Assembly (NCBI GenBank): GCA_027459785.1
Contig: DAIDGU010000084.1
Span: 62,001-126,000, forward strand
DNA from: Ktedonobacteria bacterium
GTDB taxonomy: Bacteria; Chloroflexota; Ktedonobacteria; Ktedonobacterales; JACDGC01
Direction: 5' to 3'
Length of the DNA stretch: 64,000 bases
Shown here: piece by piece, positions 36,734 through 44,250 of the stretch
How positions within the stretch are numbered: the first letter of the stretch is position 1
Layout: the number at the start of each line of letters is the position of its first letter
Notes under the pieces: generated by a model
Databases searched by the model: none
Told to the model about the DNA's origin: nothing
The model's input: the letters and a program-made list of their open reading frames with translations, nothing else
Program-made: the position numbers and the translations under genes

Positions 36734-37486
36734 TCACTGTTGTGGCATACTGGCGGCGTTCAGGTAGATGCCGATCTGGGCGATCTGTTGGTCACGGAAG
36801 CGGAAGAGGACGCCGCCGGCGAGGGAGGCGCGTTCACCGGCGCTGGTGCGCCAACTGCCCAGATAGCGCGCGGCCAGGCCGGCGGGGGTGGGGTAGATGG
36901 TGATGTCGGTGAAGGCCACATCGGGATAGTGCTGGAAGGTCGTTGCGGTGTAGGCGTGGAAGGCGGCTTTGCCGGTGATGACGGCGGCATGCAGCGATGC
37001 ACCAGGGAGGACATAAGTGACATCGTCGGTGCAGAGCGCGGTGAAGGCGTCCAGGTCGTGGGCGGCGAGGGCGGCGAAATAGCGATGGATGATGGGTTGC
37101 AGGGCGCGCTGCTCCTCTGTCAAGGGCGCGGCGATGGCGGCGGCGATGTGCGACAACAGATTGTCGATGTCGAAGGGCTTGGTCAAGACAAAGGCGAACG
37201 GGGCGAGCGCGGGGTGGTCGTGGGGCAGCGTGTGTGCAGTGAGGATGCCGGTGGGAACGGGGAAGGCGCGCAGGCGCACGGTTTCGGCAGAGGCGATCAG
37301 GTGCGGCGTGGTGGTGCCGAAGAGATCGGTGAGGACGCACTGCACGGGGGTGGTATCGAGCAGCGCCAGGGCTTCTTCCGGCAACCGCGCAACGCAGGTG
37401 GCATACCCTTCTTCTTCGAGCAACATCTGGAGCGTTTCAAGGATACTTTCGTCGTCTTCGATGATGAGGATACATTCATCAGCCAT
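36734..37486 (-). CDS. response regulator receiver fused to SnoaL-like domain
   Basis: A 250-residue protein with two parts. Residues 1-118 form a CheY-like receiver: acidic pair in LIIEDDES, phosphoacceptor Asp in CVLTDLFG, and Lys in LTKPF. Residues about 123-250 (RALQPIIHRYFAALAAHDLDAFTALCTDDVTYVLPGA) are a SnoaL/NTF2-like domain, a cone-shaped fold that binds small molecules. The fusion suggests a signal-controlled ligand binder or enzyme rather than a transcription factor, as no DNA-binding domain is present. Start at 37486 after GGTGGAGATGG. No sensor kinase is adjacent. Confidence 0.72.
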   Translation of the reverse strand: MADECILIIEDDESILETLQMLLEEEGYATCVARLPEEALALLDTTPVQCVLTDLFGTTTPHLIASAETVRLRAFPVPTGILTAHTLPHDHPALAPFAFVLTKPFDIDNLLSHIAAAIAAPLTEEQRALQPIIHRYFAALAAHDLDAFTALCTDDVTYVLPGASLHAAVITGKAAFHAYTATTFQHYPDVAFTDITIYPTPAGLAARYLGSWRTSAGERASLAGGVLFRFRDQQIAQIGIYLNAASMPQQ

Positions 37487-37912
37487 TGTCTTCCATCTCC
37501 ACCGCCAAACCAGACCTAACCAACACAACCAAGCAGTATCAATGCAAAAGAGGTTGGGGGCAAACTGAGGTTGTGCTGCTTACATACTACGCTGCTTTTG
37601 ATTGAAACGCAACTTCTTGGTTTTGTGTTGCGAAATGCGAGATTCACAACAGCGGGAGCAAAGCGTTTGCTACTTCATAATCAGGCCAATAGGAGATCGT
37701 GTGCTAAATCTTGCTCTTGTGTTTAGTATGCTGTGAACAGCAATGAGCGTTATAGGTTTTGTTAGATGATAGGGCTATACTAGGGGCGTCTTCGTTGGGC
37801 AACTCTTTAAACGGGGGCAAACGAGGCACCGCGAAAGCCCAGCATCTGCGGCTGTGGCAGGCGGCATCCCTAACAGATAGGGAACCATACGATGAAGTGA
37901 CGGAGTTTCACT
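37487..37912 (+). promoter_or_regulatory. AT-rich leader of the beta-helix gene, with hairpin over its ribosome site
   Basis: The gap between the response regulator and the beta-helix gene is lower in GC than its surroundings up to about 37780 and then becomes structured. Features near the gene are GGGGCAAACGAGGCACCGCGAAAGCCC (37812-37838), a CCCT-AACAGAT-AGGG hairpin (37868-37882) and a stem AGTGA (37896)/TCACT (37908) whose loop holds the GGAG ribosome site, one base before the ATG. The first motif loosely recalls the start of a c-di-GMP-I riboswitch, but I cannot fold it into the consensus. The RNA-based control is only a suggestion. Confidence 0.3.
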
Positions 37913-37913
37913 G

Positions 37914-38918
37914 ATGAAGAAAATCTTGCTGGTCGGTGGGGGACTATTGAGCGCGCTCGGTATCGTCCTCCTTAGCCTCACGTTGAGTTTACATCATGCG
38001 CAGGCCGCCTATACCTGCACGCCGACGGGGTTTTACCGCGATGGACTGAATCTGACGGCGGCGTTACTCAATCCCAGCGGCACAGTGAGCGGCGACATCG
38101 ACGCGAGCGGCTGCAACATCGGCGTCTACTATGGCCCAGGCGCGAGTGGCACGGTGAATGGCGCGACGATCGACAACGCCAACTACTTCGGCGTCGTCAA
38201 CAACGGCGCGAACGCGACGATCAAGGACAGCGTGATTCACGATATCGGCGAAGTTCCCTTCAATGGGGATCAACATGGCGTCGGCATCTACTTCGCCTTT
38301 GATAGCGGCGCGACCGGCACCATCACGGGCAATCAGGTCACGCGCTACCAGAAAGGCGGCATCGTCGTCAATGGTCCCAGCGACAGCGCCATCGTCAGCG
38401 ACAACATCGTCAGCGGCCTGGGGCCGGTCGCTTTCATCGCGCAGTACGGGATCCAGATCGGCTATGGCGCGTCGGCGTCGGTCATGCGCAACACGGTGTC
38501 TGGTAACTCGTATACCGGAACGAGTACGGTATCCGGTGGCATCGTCGCGGTCGGCGGACCCTGCTACGGCGCGGGGACGGCGTATACAACCGGCACGCAG
38601 ATCGACGACAACACGGTGACGAATAACGATGTCGGCGTCTTCCTGACGAACCTGGATGACAACTGCAACGCGCCGACGACGGCGACGAACATCAAGGTGG
38701 TCGGCAACACGATCAGCGACGACGGCGTCACGAACGACTACGGGGGCTTCGGCTACCAGGCGGGCGTCTCGGACGTAGGCAACAACGACAAGATCATCAA
38801 CAATACGATCTCCGGCGTGGGCTACACGCCCGTCACCAGCGGGGCTTACCTGATCGGCATCGACGCCTCCACATCGTTCACCAATCGCCCCAAGGTTCAC
38901 GCCAATACGACGCCGTAG
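37914..38918 (+). CDS. secreted right-handed parallel beta-helix protein
   Basis: A 334-residue exported protein. A signal peptide (KKILLVGGGLLSALGIVLLSLTLSLHHAQA) is cleaved near residue 32. The mature part is a beta-helix with many Asn/Gly/Thr turns (TIDNANYFGVVNNGANATIKDSVIHD, TGNQVTRYQKGGIVVNGPSDSAIVSDNIVSG, DDNTVTNNDVGVFLTN), as in pectate-lyase-like or NosD-like surface proteins. No lyase catalytic residues were recognised. The ATG follows GGAG by 8 bases, in the hairpin loop noted upstream. It neighbours a GH5 gene, consistent with a role in polysaccharide binding, but that is only context. Confidence 0.7.
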   Translation: MKKILLVGGGLLSALGIVLLSLTLSLHHAQAAYTCTPTGFYRDGLNLTAALLNPSGTVSGDIDASGCNIGVYYGPGASGTVNGATIDNANYFGVVNNGANATIKDSVIHDIGEVPFNGDQHGVGIYFAFDSGATGTITGNQVTRYQKGGIVVNGPSDSAIVSDNIVSGLGPVAFIAQYGIQIGYGASASVMRNTVSGNSYTGTSTVSGGIVAVGGPCYGAGTAYTTGTQIDDNTVTNNDVGVFLTNLDDNCNAPTTATNIKVVGNTISDDGVTNDYGGFGYQAGVSDVGNNDKIINNTISGVGYTPVTSGAYLIGIDASTSFTNRPKVHANTTP

Positions 38919-39121
38919 TGGTGTGGCGCACAGAGGGGAAGCAGGGGACGCGAGGGCGCGAGGGAGGACGAGAGAACGCGATCAATCGCGCCCGTACAAG
39001 GGCCAAGGGCGCGATCTGCCCCAAGAGTCCCAGCGGTTAGACAAGAGGCAGCATTCCTGGTATAGTTGAGATCAGCCACGTGGACGGATGACCAGCGCCT
39101 TCTGAGCGACAGGAGACGTTG

Positions 39122-40306
39122 ATGCAACAACAATACCGGGGATGGCAGGCGATCGGGGTCATCATCGTCCTCGCCGTCATCGTGACGGTCAGCCTGGTGC
39201 GGGCGATCAGCCAGGTACGCGCGCCCTTTGGCACGACCAGCGCCAACTTCCACACCACCTCAGCCGGCGGCAGCACGCCGGCACCAACCACTTTCCCCAC
39301 GGCGACGCCGCAGCCACTCATGCCAGGGCTGCGCGTGCAGGGGACGCAGTTCGTGAACGACGCGGGCCAGCCGGTGCGGCTGATCGGGGCGTCGCGGCAA
39401 TCCCTCGAATATCTGTGCCACGGCGACGGGCATTTCACACGCGGCGACTTCCAGGCGATGCGCGCGTGGGGCATGAACGTCGTGCGCATCACGCTGTCGT
39501 CGGAATTTTGGGCCGGCGCGGGGGGCAACTGCCCCGATTATCACACAACCGTCACCCAGGCGGTCTTCAACGCCGAGAGCGCCGGGCTGTATGTGATCCT
39601 GGATCTGCAATGGAATGCGCCATTTGATACGGCCTTCGACCGGACGCACGGCGGCGTGCAATGTCCCCTGCCGGACGCGACGGGCGACGCGCAGATGTGG
39701 ACCGACCTGGCGACGATCTACCACAACGACCACGCCGTCCTCTTCGACCTTTTCAGCGAGCCGCACGACGTGTCGTGGGCGCAATGGCTGCACGGGGGGA
39801 CGATCTCCTGGGGCTGCTACGTGCTGAACGCGGGGGCGGGGGCGACGCTGGAAAACGCGACGTACCAGGCCATCGGCATGCAAGATCTGGTGGATCGTGT
39901 GCGGGCGGTCGCGCCGGCGAACATCCTGATCGTGAGCGGGCTGAACTGGGGCTACGACCTGAGTGGCATCGCGCAGGGCTACGCGCTCCACGGGACGAAC
40001 ATCGTCTATGGCACGCATCCGTTCAATTACAGCAACAAACAGCCGGCAGACTGGCCGGCGGCCTTCGGCGCGCTGACGGCGCGCTATCCGGTCATCGCCA
40101 CGGAATTCGGCTCGTATGACTGCGGCACCAGCTACACGGCGACGGCGATCAGCTATTTCAATGCCCATAGGATGTCGTGGCTGGCATGGGCCTGGAACGC
40201 GGGGGATTGCGGCGGACCGAGCCTGTTGGCAGGGTGGGACGGCACGCCTTCACAGCCATATGGGGCATACATCCAGGCGCAGATGCAAGCGGCGCAACGG
40301 GGCTAG
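39122..40306 (+). CDS. GH5-like glycoside hydrolase, membrane-anchored
   Basis: A 394-residue enzyme of the GH5 cellulase-like clan. Residues 9-27 form a signal anchor (AIGVIIVLAVIVTVSLV), followed by a Ser/Thr/Pro-rich tether. The catalytic barrel has the substrate-side motif MRAWGMNVVRITLSSEFW, the acid/base Glu in FDLFSEPHD and the nucleophile Glu in VIATEFGSYD near the C-terminus. It would cut beta-1,4-linked glucans or mannans at the cell surface. The start at 39122 follows AGGAG. It is next to the beta-helix gene on the same strand. The phage-like connector gene begins 200 bases later, after a repeat. Confidence 0.82.
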   Translation: MQQQYRGWQAIGVIIVLAVIVTVSLVRAISQVRAPFGTTSANFHTTSAGGSTPAPTTFPTATPQPLMPGLRVQGTQFVNDAGQPVRLIGASRQSLEYLCHGDGHFTRGDFQAMRAWGMNVVRITLSSEFWAGAGGNCPDYHTTVTQAVFNAESAGLYVILDLQWNAPFDTAFDRTHGGVQCPLPDATGDAQMWTDLATIYHNDHAVLFDLFSEPHDVSWAQWLHGGTISWGCYVLNAGAGATLENATYQAIGMQDLVDRVRAVAPANILIVSGLNWGYDLSGIAQGYALHGTNIVYGTHPFNYSNKQPADWPAAFGALTARYPVIATEFGSYDCGTSYTATAISYFNAHRMSWLAWAWNAGDCGGPSLLAGWDGTPSQPYGAYIQAQMQAAQRG

Positions 40307-40333
40307 TTGGATAGAAAACTGAACGCGGCCTAA

Positions 40334-40479
40334 AAGACGGAACGCGAAATAACGCGAGATGTCCACGAGATAGAGATGTCCACGAGATAACACGAGATGT
40401 CCACGAAATGGCGTGAGATAATTTCATCCTTATTTCGCGTCTCCTCGTGGGTTTTTCGTGTTATTTCGCGTTCCGTCTT
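40334..40479. repeat. CGCGAA inverted repeat before the connector gene
   Basis: AAGACGGAACGCGAAATAAC (40334) is exactly complementary to GTTATTTCGCGTTCCGTCTT (40460). The interior has more GAGATGTCCACGAGAT-type words. The right arm ends 26 bases before the connector gene. Confidence 0.92.
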
Positions 40480-40505
40480 TCCTTTATGTAAGCAGGGGGT
40501 GGGGT

Positions 40506-41441
40506 ATGACGTTGTTTAGTTGTTATGTGGATGTGCCAACATTTGTGCGCGGGGCGATGGGGGTGGAAACGGCGTCGCTGCTGGGAGGGAATAGCGTGCT
40601 GGCGAGCGCGGCGGCGCAGGGGGCGACGAGCCTGGCGGTGGCGGAGGGAACGGGGTTCGCGGCGGGGATGGGCTGGGTGCTGGATGGGCCGAACAGTGAG
40701 TTGATCACCATCGCGTCGGTGAGCGGGGGAGCGCTGACGCTGAGCGGGGGGACGCAAGCGGCGCACGGCGCGGGGGTGTGCGTGGCAACCGGCGGGGCGA
40801 GCGGATCGCTGGCAGAGGCGCTGGTGCGCGCCTCGGCGTGGGTGGAGGGCTATTGTGGCCACGGGCGACCGGGCAACGCGAGCGATCCGATGCTCTTCGC
40901 GCTGAGCCGCAGCGAACGCTATCGGCTGCCGGGCGCGCACGCGACGCTCGATCCGGCGGGGGTGCTGACGGTGCGGCCCTTGCACTTTCCCGTGCAGACC
41001 GTGAGCGCGCTGACGCTGGATTGGGGGCTGGGGCAGACGTGGACGCTGGATGTGACGCAAGTTGAAATGCTGGAGACGGCGCGCAGCTTCGATGTGCCGC
41101 CGCCGCTGCCGGTGACGGGGACGACGGGGTTCACGGGCCTGCCGGGCGGCTGGCCGCGCGCGTGGAGCGACATCGCGCTGAGCCGCTCCGGGCCGCTGTG
41201 GGTGGCGCTGACGTATACGGGCGGGCTGACGGCGGGGGCGCTGCCCTATGACTTCGTGCAGGCGGTGAGCTGGGTGGCGTGCCATCTGCTGGGCTACCGC
41301 GAGAATCCGACGGGGGCAGCCCAACGGCGGCTGGGCAAGAAGGCGCTGGTGAGCCGGCTCCGGGGCGATCCGAGCGACGAGAGCCTGCTGCTGCTGGACG
41401 CGAAACGGGCGCTGGCAGGGTATCGCAACCAGCCTTTTTGA
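40506..41441 (+). CDS. phage-type head-tail connector/adaptor protein
   Basis: A 311-residue protein. The C-terminal part resembles phage head-tail connector proteins (FVQAVSWVACHLLGYRENPTGAAQRRLGKKALVSRLRGDPSDES, ending in LLLLDAKRALAGYR). The N-terminal region contains a small beta-rich domain with a Gly/Ser-rich stretch (QGATSLAVAEGTGFAAG), unusual for such a protein. It would attach the tail machinery under the portal. The ATG at 40506 follows a GGGGGTGGGG stretch. It occurs 11 kb after the capsid gene, at a position where the connector gene would normally follow the capsid immediately. Confidence 0.55.
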   Translation: MTLFSCYVDVPTFVRGAMGVETASLLGGNSVLASAAAQGATSLAVAEGTGFAAGMGWVLDGPNSELITIASVSGGALTLSGGTQAAHGAGVCVATGGASGSLAEALVRASAWVEGYCGHGRPGNASDPMLFALSRSERYRLPGAHATLDPAGVLTVRPLHFPVQTVSALTLDWGLGQTWTLDVTQVEMLETARSFDVPPPLPVTGTTGFTGLPGGWPRAWSDIALSRSGPLWVALTYTGGLTAGALPYDFVQAVSWVACHLLGYRENPTGAAQRRLGKKALVSRLRGDPSDESLLLLDAKRALAGYRNQPF

Positions 41442-41452
41442 AGAGTTGAAGG

Positions 41453-41602
41453 GACGGAACGCGAGATGCCACGAAATGGCCGCGAGATGACGCGAAAAAT
41501 GTATCGTATGGGGTGGAATTTATTGGCTACTATACGGCTATATTCCCTGCGGGTGATGTTCGCGTTATCTCGTGGCCATCTCGTGCTATTTCGTGTTCCG
41601 TC
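41453..41602. repeat. CGCGAGATG inverted repeat
   Basis: GACGGAAC (41453) pairs with GTTCCGTC (41595), and the interior CGCGAGATG/CGTGGCCATCTCGTG words pair imperfectly. It lies between the connector gene and a convergent GNAT gene. Confidence 0.75.
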
Positions 41603-41615
41603 TCCTTTTTCGTCC

Positions 41616-42212
41616 TTATTCCGGCCAGCGGGGGTCGGAGGGGATGAGGGAGAAGACGAGGATGTCGCGCGGGGGATCGGCGGGGGTGGGGCCAGGTTCC
41701 AGGTGGCGCTGGCAGCCCTCGGCGACGAAGCCCAGGCGGCGCGGGATGGCGGCGCTGCGGTCGTTGCGCGCGTCGCAGCGGATGGTGATGCGCTGCGCAC
41801 CGAGGACAGCGAAGGTGTAATCCGTGAGGGTGCGGACGGCTTCGGACATGTAGCCGTGGCCGGTGGCGCTGGTACGCTGCCAATAGCCGATCTCGAACGC
41901 GGGCAGCTTCCAGTTGCGCGGATGGAGGCCGATGCCGCCCAGGAACGTGCCATCCTCGGTGCGGATGAGGGCGGCGTTGAAGTTCTCGCGCAGGAGCCAT
42001 TCGGCCTGGGAGCGGATGAGGAAGGCGCGCAGTTCGTCCATGCCGTCCGGCTGGGCATACAGATCGGCCCACGGCAGCCAGGGGCGGATCTCGGCCAGCG
42101 ATTCGGTGGCGGCGGCGAAAACCTGGGGCGCGTCGTCCGGGCGATAGGGGCGCAGGGTGACGCGCGGGCCGTGCAGTTCCTCGAAAAAAGTCATGAGTTC
42201 GGGCTTGGGCAT
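41616..42212 (-). CDS. GNAT acetyltransferase, RimJ/RimL-like
   Basis: A 198-residue N-acetyltransferase that would move acetyl from acetyl-CoA to a protein N-terminus or small amine. Typical pieces are RVTLRPYRPDDAPQVFAAATE at the start, EIGYWQRTSATGHGYMSEAVRTL as the pyrophosphate-binding region, and RITIRCDARNDRSAAIPRRLGFVAEGCQR near the C-terminus. The start at 42212 follows AGGAG. Lying on the minus strand between phage-like genes, it is probably an inserted cargo gene. Confidence 0.82.
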   Translation of the reverse strand: MPKPELMTFFEELHGPRVTLRPYRPDDAPQVFAAATESLAEIRPWLPWADLYAQPDGMDELRAFLIRSQAEWLLRENFNAALIRTEDGTFLGGIGLHPRNWKLPAFEIGYWQRTSATGHGYMSEAVRTLTDYTFAVLGAQRITIRCDARNDRSAAIPRRLGFVAEGCQRHLEPGPTPADPPRDILVFSLIPSDPRWPE

Positions 42213-42241
42213 AGGGATGTGATCTCCTCTGGGGAAAGGGC

Positions 42242-42338
42242 AAGACGGAACGCGAAATTTCGCGATATCATCCACGAGATGACGCGAAATATTTCGAGTT
42301 ATTTCGTATCCATTTCGTGTTATTTCGTGTTCCGTCTT
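42242..42338. repeat. CGCGAA inverted repeat before the head-closure gene
   Basis: AAGACGGAACGCGAAAT (42242) pairs with ATTTCGTGTTCCGTCTT (42322), 17 bases with a single G-U type mismatch; AACGCGAAATTTCGCG gives a further inner palindrome. It ends 49 bases before the next phage-like gene. Confidence 0.9.
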
Positions 42339-42387
42339 CATGGCAACGATACCGTGTGCTTTGTTGATCCGATGAAAGAGGTGTGTG

Positions 42388-42685
42388 ATGTATTCTACCA
42401 CAATCCAGATCGAGCGACCGGAGGGGACGATACTTGCGACGGGCGTGGCGGCGCAGATCGAGCTGGCGGCGGCGCTGCCGGTGCATGACGAGAACAACCA
42501 ACGGGATGCGCTGCGGATCGACCTTGGGGGTGCTGGCGGTGGGTTTGCAGCGGCGCGATGTGGTGCAAGACGAGCGGAACAGCGATCCGCTGACGGGGCA
42601 GGGGGTGCGGCTACGAGTGATCAGCGTGGAGGTGTTCGAGAGCGATCATATCGAGGCGGTGTGCGAGCAGATCGTGGGGACATAG
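42388..42685 (+). pseudogene. small phage-like protein, frameshifted at a G-run
   Basis: From the ATG at 42388 (AAAGAGG before it) the frame reads MYSTTIQIERPEGTILATGV, on to RIDLGGAG. A second frame carries VLAVGLQRRDVVQDERNSDPL and ends at a stop at 42685. Removing one G from GGGGG at about 42525-42530 joins them into a 98-residue protein. Its place between connector and tail-terminator-like genes suits a head-closure or head-tail joining protein, which are often of this size. The function is inferred from order, not from a recognised motif. It could be decay, a real frameshift site or a homopolymer error. Confidence 0.6.
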
Positions 42686-42717
42686 AGGAGGACGAGCGAA
42701 CACGAAGGATGGACGAG

Positions 42718-42865
42718 CGAACACGAAAGCCACGAAAGATGCACGAAATGCACGAAAGAAAAGAAAGAATGAGGGATGAGACCTTGTTCATTCGCCGAAG
42801 GTCATCATTGAGTGTTTTCTTTCCCTTTTCGTGTTTTTCGTGGAATTTCGTGGCTTTCGTGTTCG
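42718..42865. repeat. CACGAA inverted repeat before the tail-terminator-like gene
   Basis: The arm at 42718 (CGAACACGAAAGCCACGAAA) is exactly complementary to 42846-42865. The right arm ends 38 bases before the next gene. The loop contains AAAGAAAAGAAAG and CTTTCCCTTTTC words that also pair. Confidence 0.92.
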
Positions 42866-42903
42866 ATCCCATCTGAGTGTTCAATAAAGCTGGGGGTGTG
42901 GGT

Positions 42904-43446
42904 ATGGCGAATGTGCCGGGGGCGCCGAACACGCTGGGGGTGTTGCGGGCGGTGCAGACATTGATCGTGAATGATGTGTTGATCGGCGGGGTGTCGCCCT
43001 TCGCGGCGCTGGCGAGCGCGGATGCGGCGCGGTATGGGGTGGGGCGGGCGGTGTACGTGGGTGCGCCGAAGGATTTCAAGGATACCTATCTGCCGCAGTG
43101 CCAGATCGTGGCGGAGGAAGAGGCGGTGGTGCTGGCGGGCGCGCAGGGGCGGGCGGACGATGCGCTGACGGTGCGCGTGACGGCGGTGGTGGACTTTACG
43201 GATTGGTGGGCGGCGGAACAGAACATCCTGGCGCTACGCGATGCGCTGTGGCCGGTGTTGCTGACGCACCTGCGCGGCGGGGCGGGCGCGGGAACGAGCT
43301 TCGTCGCGCTCGATCCAGCGACGGGGGCGGCGGAACACCGCGACGGCTTCGCCACGGAGGAGATCGCTGGCGTGTGGTACCGCACGTGGACGGCACGGCT
43401 GATCGCGCGCCAGGTGTGGGCGGCAGCGGGAGGGCTGGTGCCGTAA
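42904..43446 (+). CDS. phage-like protein, possible tail terminator
   Basis: A 180-residue protein. It starts MANVPGAPNTLGVLRAVQTLIVND, has a central FKDTYLPQCQIVAEEEAVVL and ends in WYRTWTARLIARQVW. The small alpha/beta character and the position after a head-closure-like gene fit a tail terminator or completion protein, the part that caps the tail tube. Evidence is mostly gene order. It carries a GGGGGTGTGGGT stretch before the ATG and a repeat on both sides. Confidence 0.45.
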   Translation: MANVPGAPNTLGVLRAVQTLIVNDVLIGGVSPFAALASADAARYGVGRAVYVGAPKDFKDTYLPQCQIVAEEEAVVLAGAQGRADDALTVRVTAVVDFTDWWAAEQNILALRDALWPVLLTHLRGGAGAGTSFVALDPATGAAEHRDGFATEEIAGVWYRTWTARLIARQVWAAAGGLVP

Positions 43447-43456
43447 GATGTGAAGG

Positions 43457-43667
43457 GACGGGAACACGAAAGCCACGGAAATTGTCACGGAGATCACGGA
43501 AAAAGAGATGATGGAGGACGGAACGCGAAATGACGCGAGATCGGCGCGAAATGACACGAATTGAATGGAAGTATCTATTTCGCGTCATCTCGCGGGTATT
43601 TCGTGGCCATCTCGCGTTCCGTCCACCCTTTTTCCGTGACATCTTCTGTGGCCTCCGTGTTCCCGTC
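43457..43667. repeat. nested inverted repeats before a small basic gene
   Basis: Outer arms 43457-43476 (GACGGGAACACGAAAGCCAC) and 43648-43667 pair with two mismatches. Inner arms from 43516 (GGACGGAACGCGA) and up to 43624 pair through TCGCGTTCCGTCC. Two hairpins are stacked inside each other, so the whole 211-base region can fold into one long structure ending 26 bases before the next gene. Confidence 0.92.
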
Positions 43668-43693
43668 CTTTTCATGATGGGAGGGTTGATGAG

Positions 43694-44128
43694 ATGGCGA
43701 AGCGCAAGAGTTTGGCGGGGCAGGTGTTGGTGCGGGTGGGTGGGGCGATGGGTGGGGCGGGGCTGGTGCGACGCATGGGACCGCGCGGGGTGGTGGCCGT
43801 GGCGCTACCCCATGCGCCGGCGACGCTGCGCCAGGAGCCGCATGCTCCAGCGACGCACGCGGCGAAGACGCACAAGGGCAAGACGGCACACCATACCAAG
43901 AAGCAGCACACGACGCATAAGAAGACGACCACGCACCACGGTAGCACCAGCAGCCACCACGCGATGACGGACGCGGAGGTGATCCAGGTGGTGCTGGGGG
44001 CGCTGGCGGGCGGGCCGCTGCGCCTGGCGGTGGCAGATATCGCGCTGCAAGTGTGCCTGCAATTGCAAGCGCAGCAGCAGGGGGCGATGGCGCAAGCAGG
44101 GTCGTATCAGCGGATGGGGGGATTTTAG
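43694..44128 (+). CDS. small basic protein with Lys/His/Thr linker
   Basis: A 144-residue protein that I do not recognise. An N-terminal segment (MAKRKSLAGQVLVRVGGAMG) is followed by a linker built of HAAKTHKGKTAHHTKKQHTT words (residues 55-85) and a C-terminal helical segment (AEVIQVVLGALAGGPLRLAV) rich in Gln and Ala. It lies between tail-like genes and the DGR. The GGGAGGG site fixes the start. The Lys-rich linker would bind nucleic acid or wall polymer, but this is a guess. Confidence 0.45.
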   Translation: MAKRKSLAGQVLVRVGGAMGGAGLVRRMGPRGVVAVALPHAPATLRQEPHAPATHAAKTHKGKTAHHTKKQHTTHKKTTTHHGSTSSHHAMTDAEVIQVVLGALAGGPLRLAVADIALQVCLQLQAQQQGAMAQAGSYQRMGGF

Positions 44129-44174
44129 GCGGCTCCATTCCTGCGCATCCCTTCGTGTCTCGTCTCTTCTCCTC

Positions 44175-44204
44175 TTGCCTCCCACCGCCCCTATGCGCTA
44201 TGAT
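44175..44204 (+). promoter_or_regulatory. promoter for the DGR target gene
   Basis: TTGCCT (44175) and TATGAT (44199) with an 18-base spacer, 47 bases before the target gene start. A moderate sigma-70 match. Confidence 0.45.
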
Positions 44205-44250
44205 GAGGATGCACCGTCGGACGAATTGTGAGCGCCGGGAGGAACACACC

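Noticed and set aside
37812-37882. A c-di-GMP-I riboswitch
   Set aside because: Only the GGCAAAC and GCGAAAGCC words resemble the motif; the required two-helix arrangement could not be made by hand.
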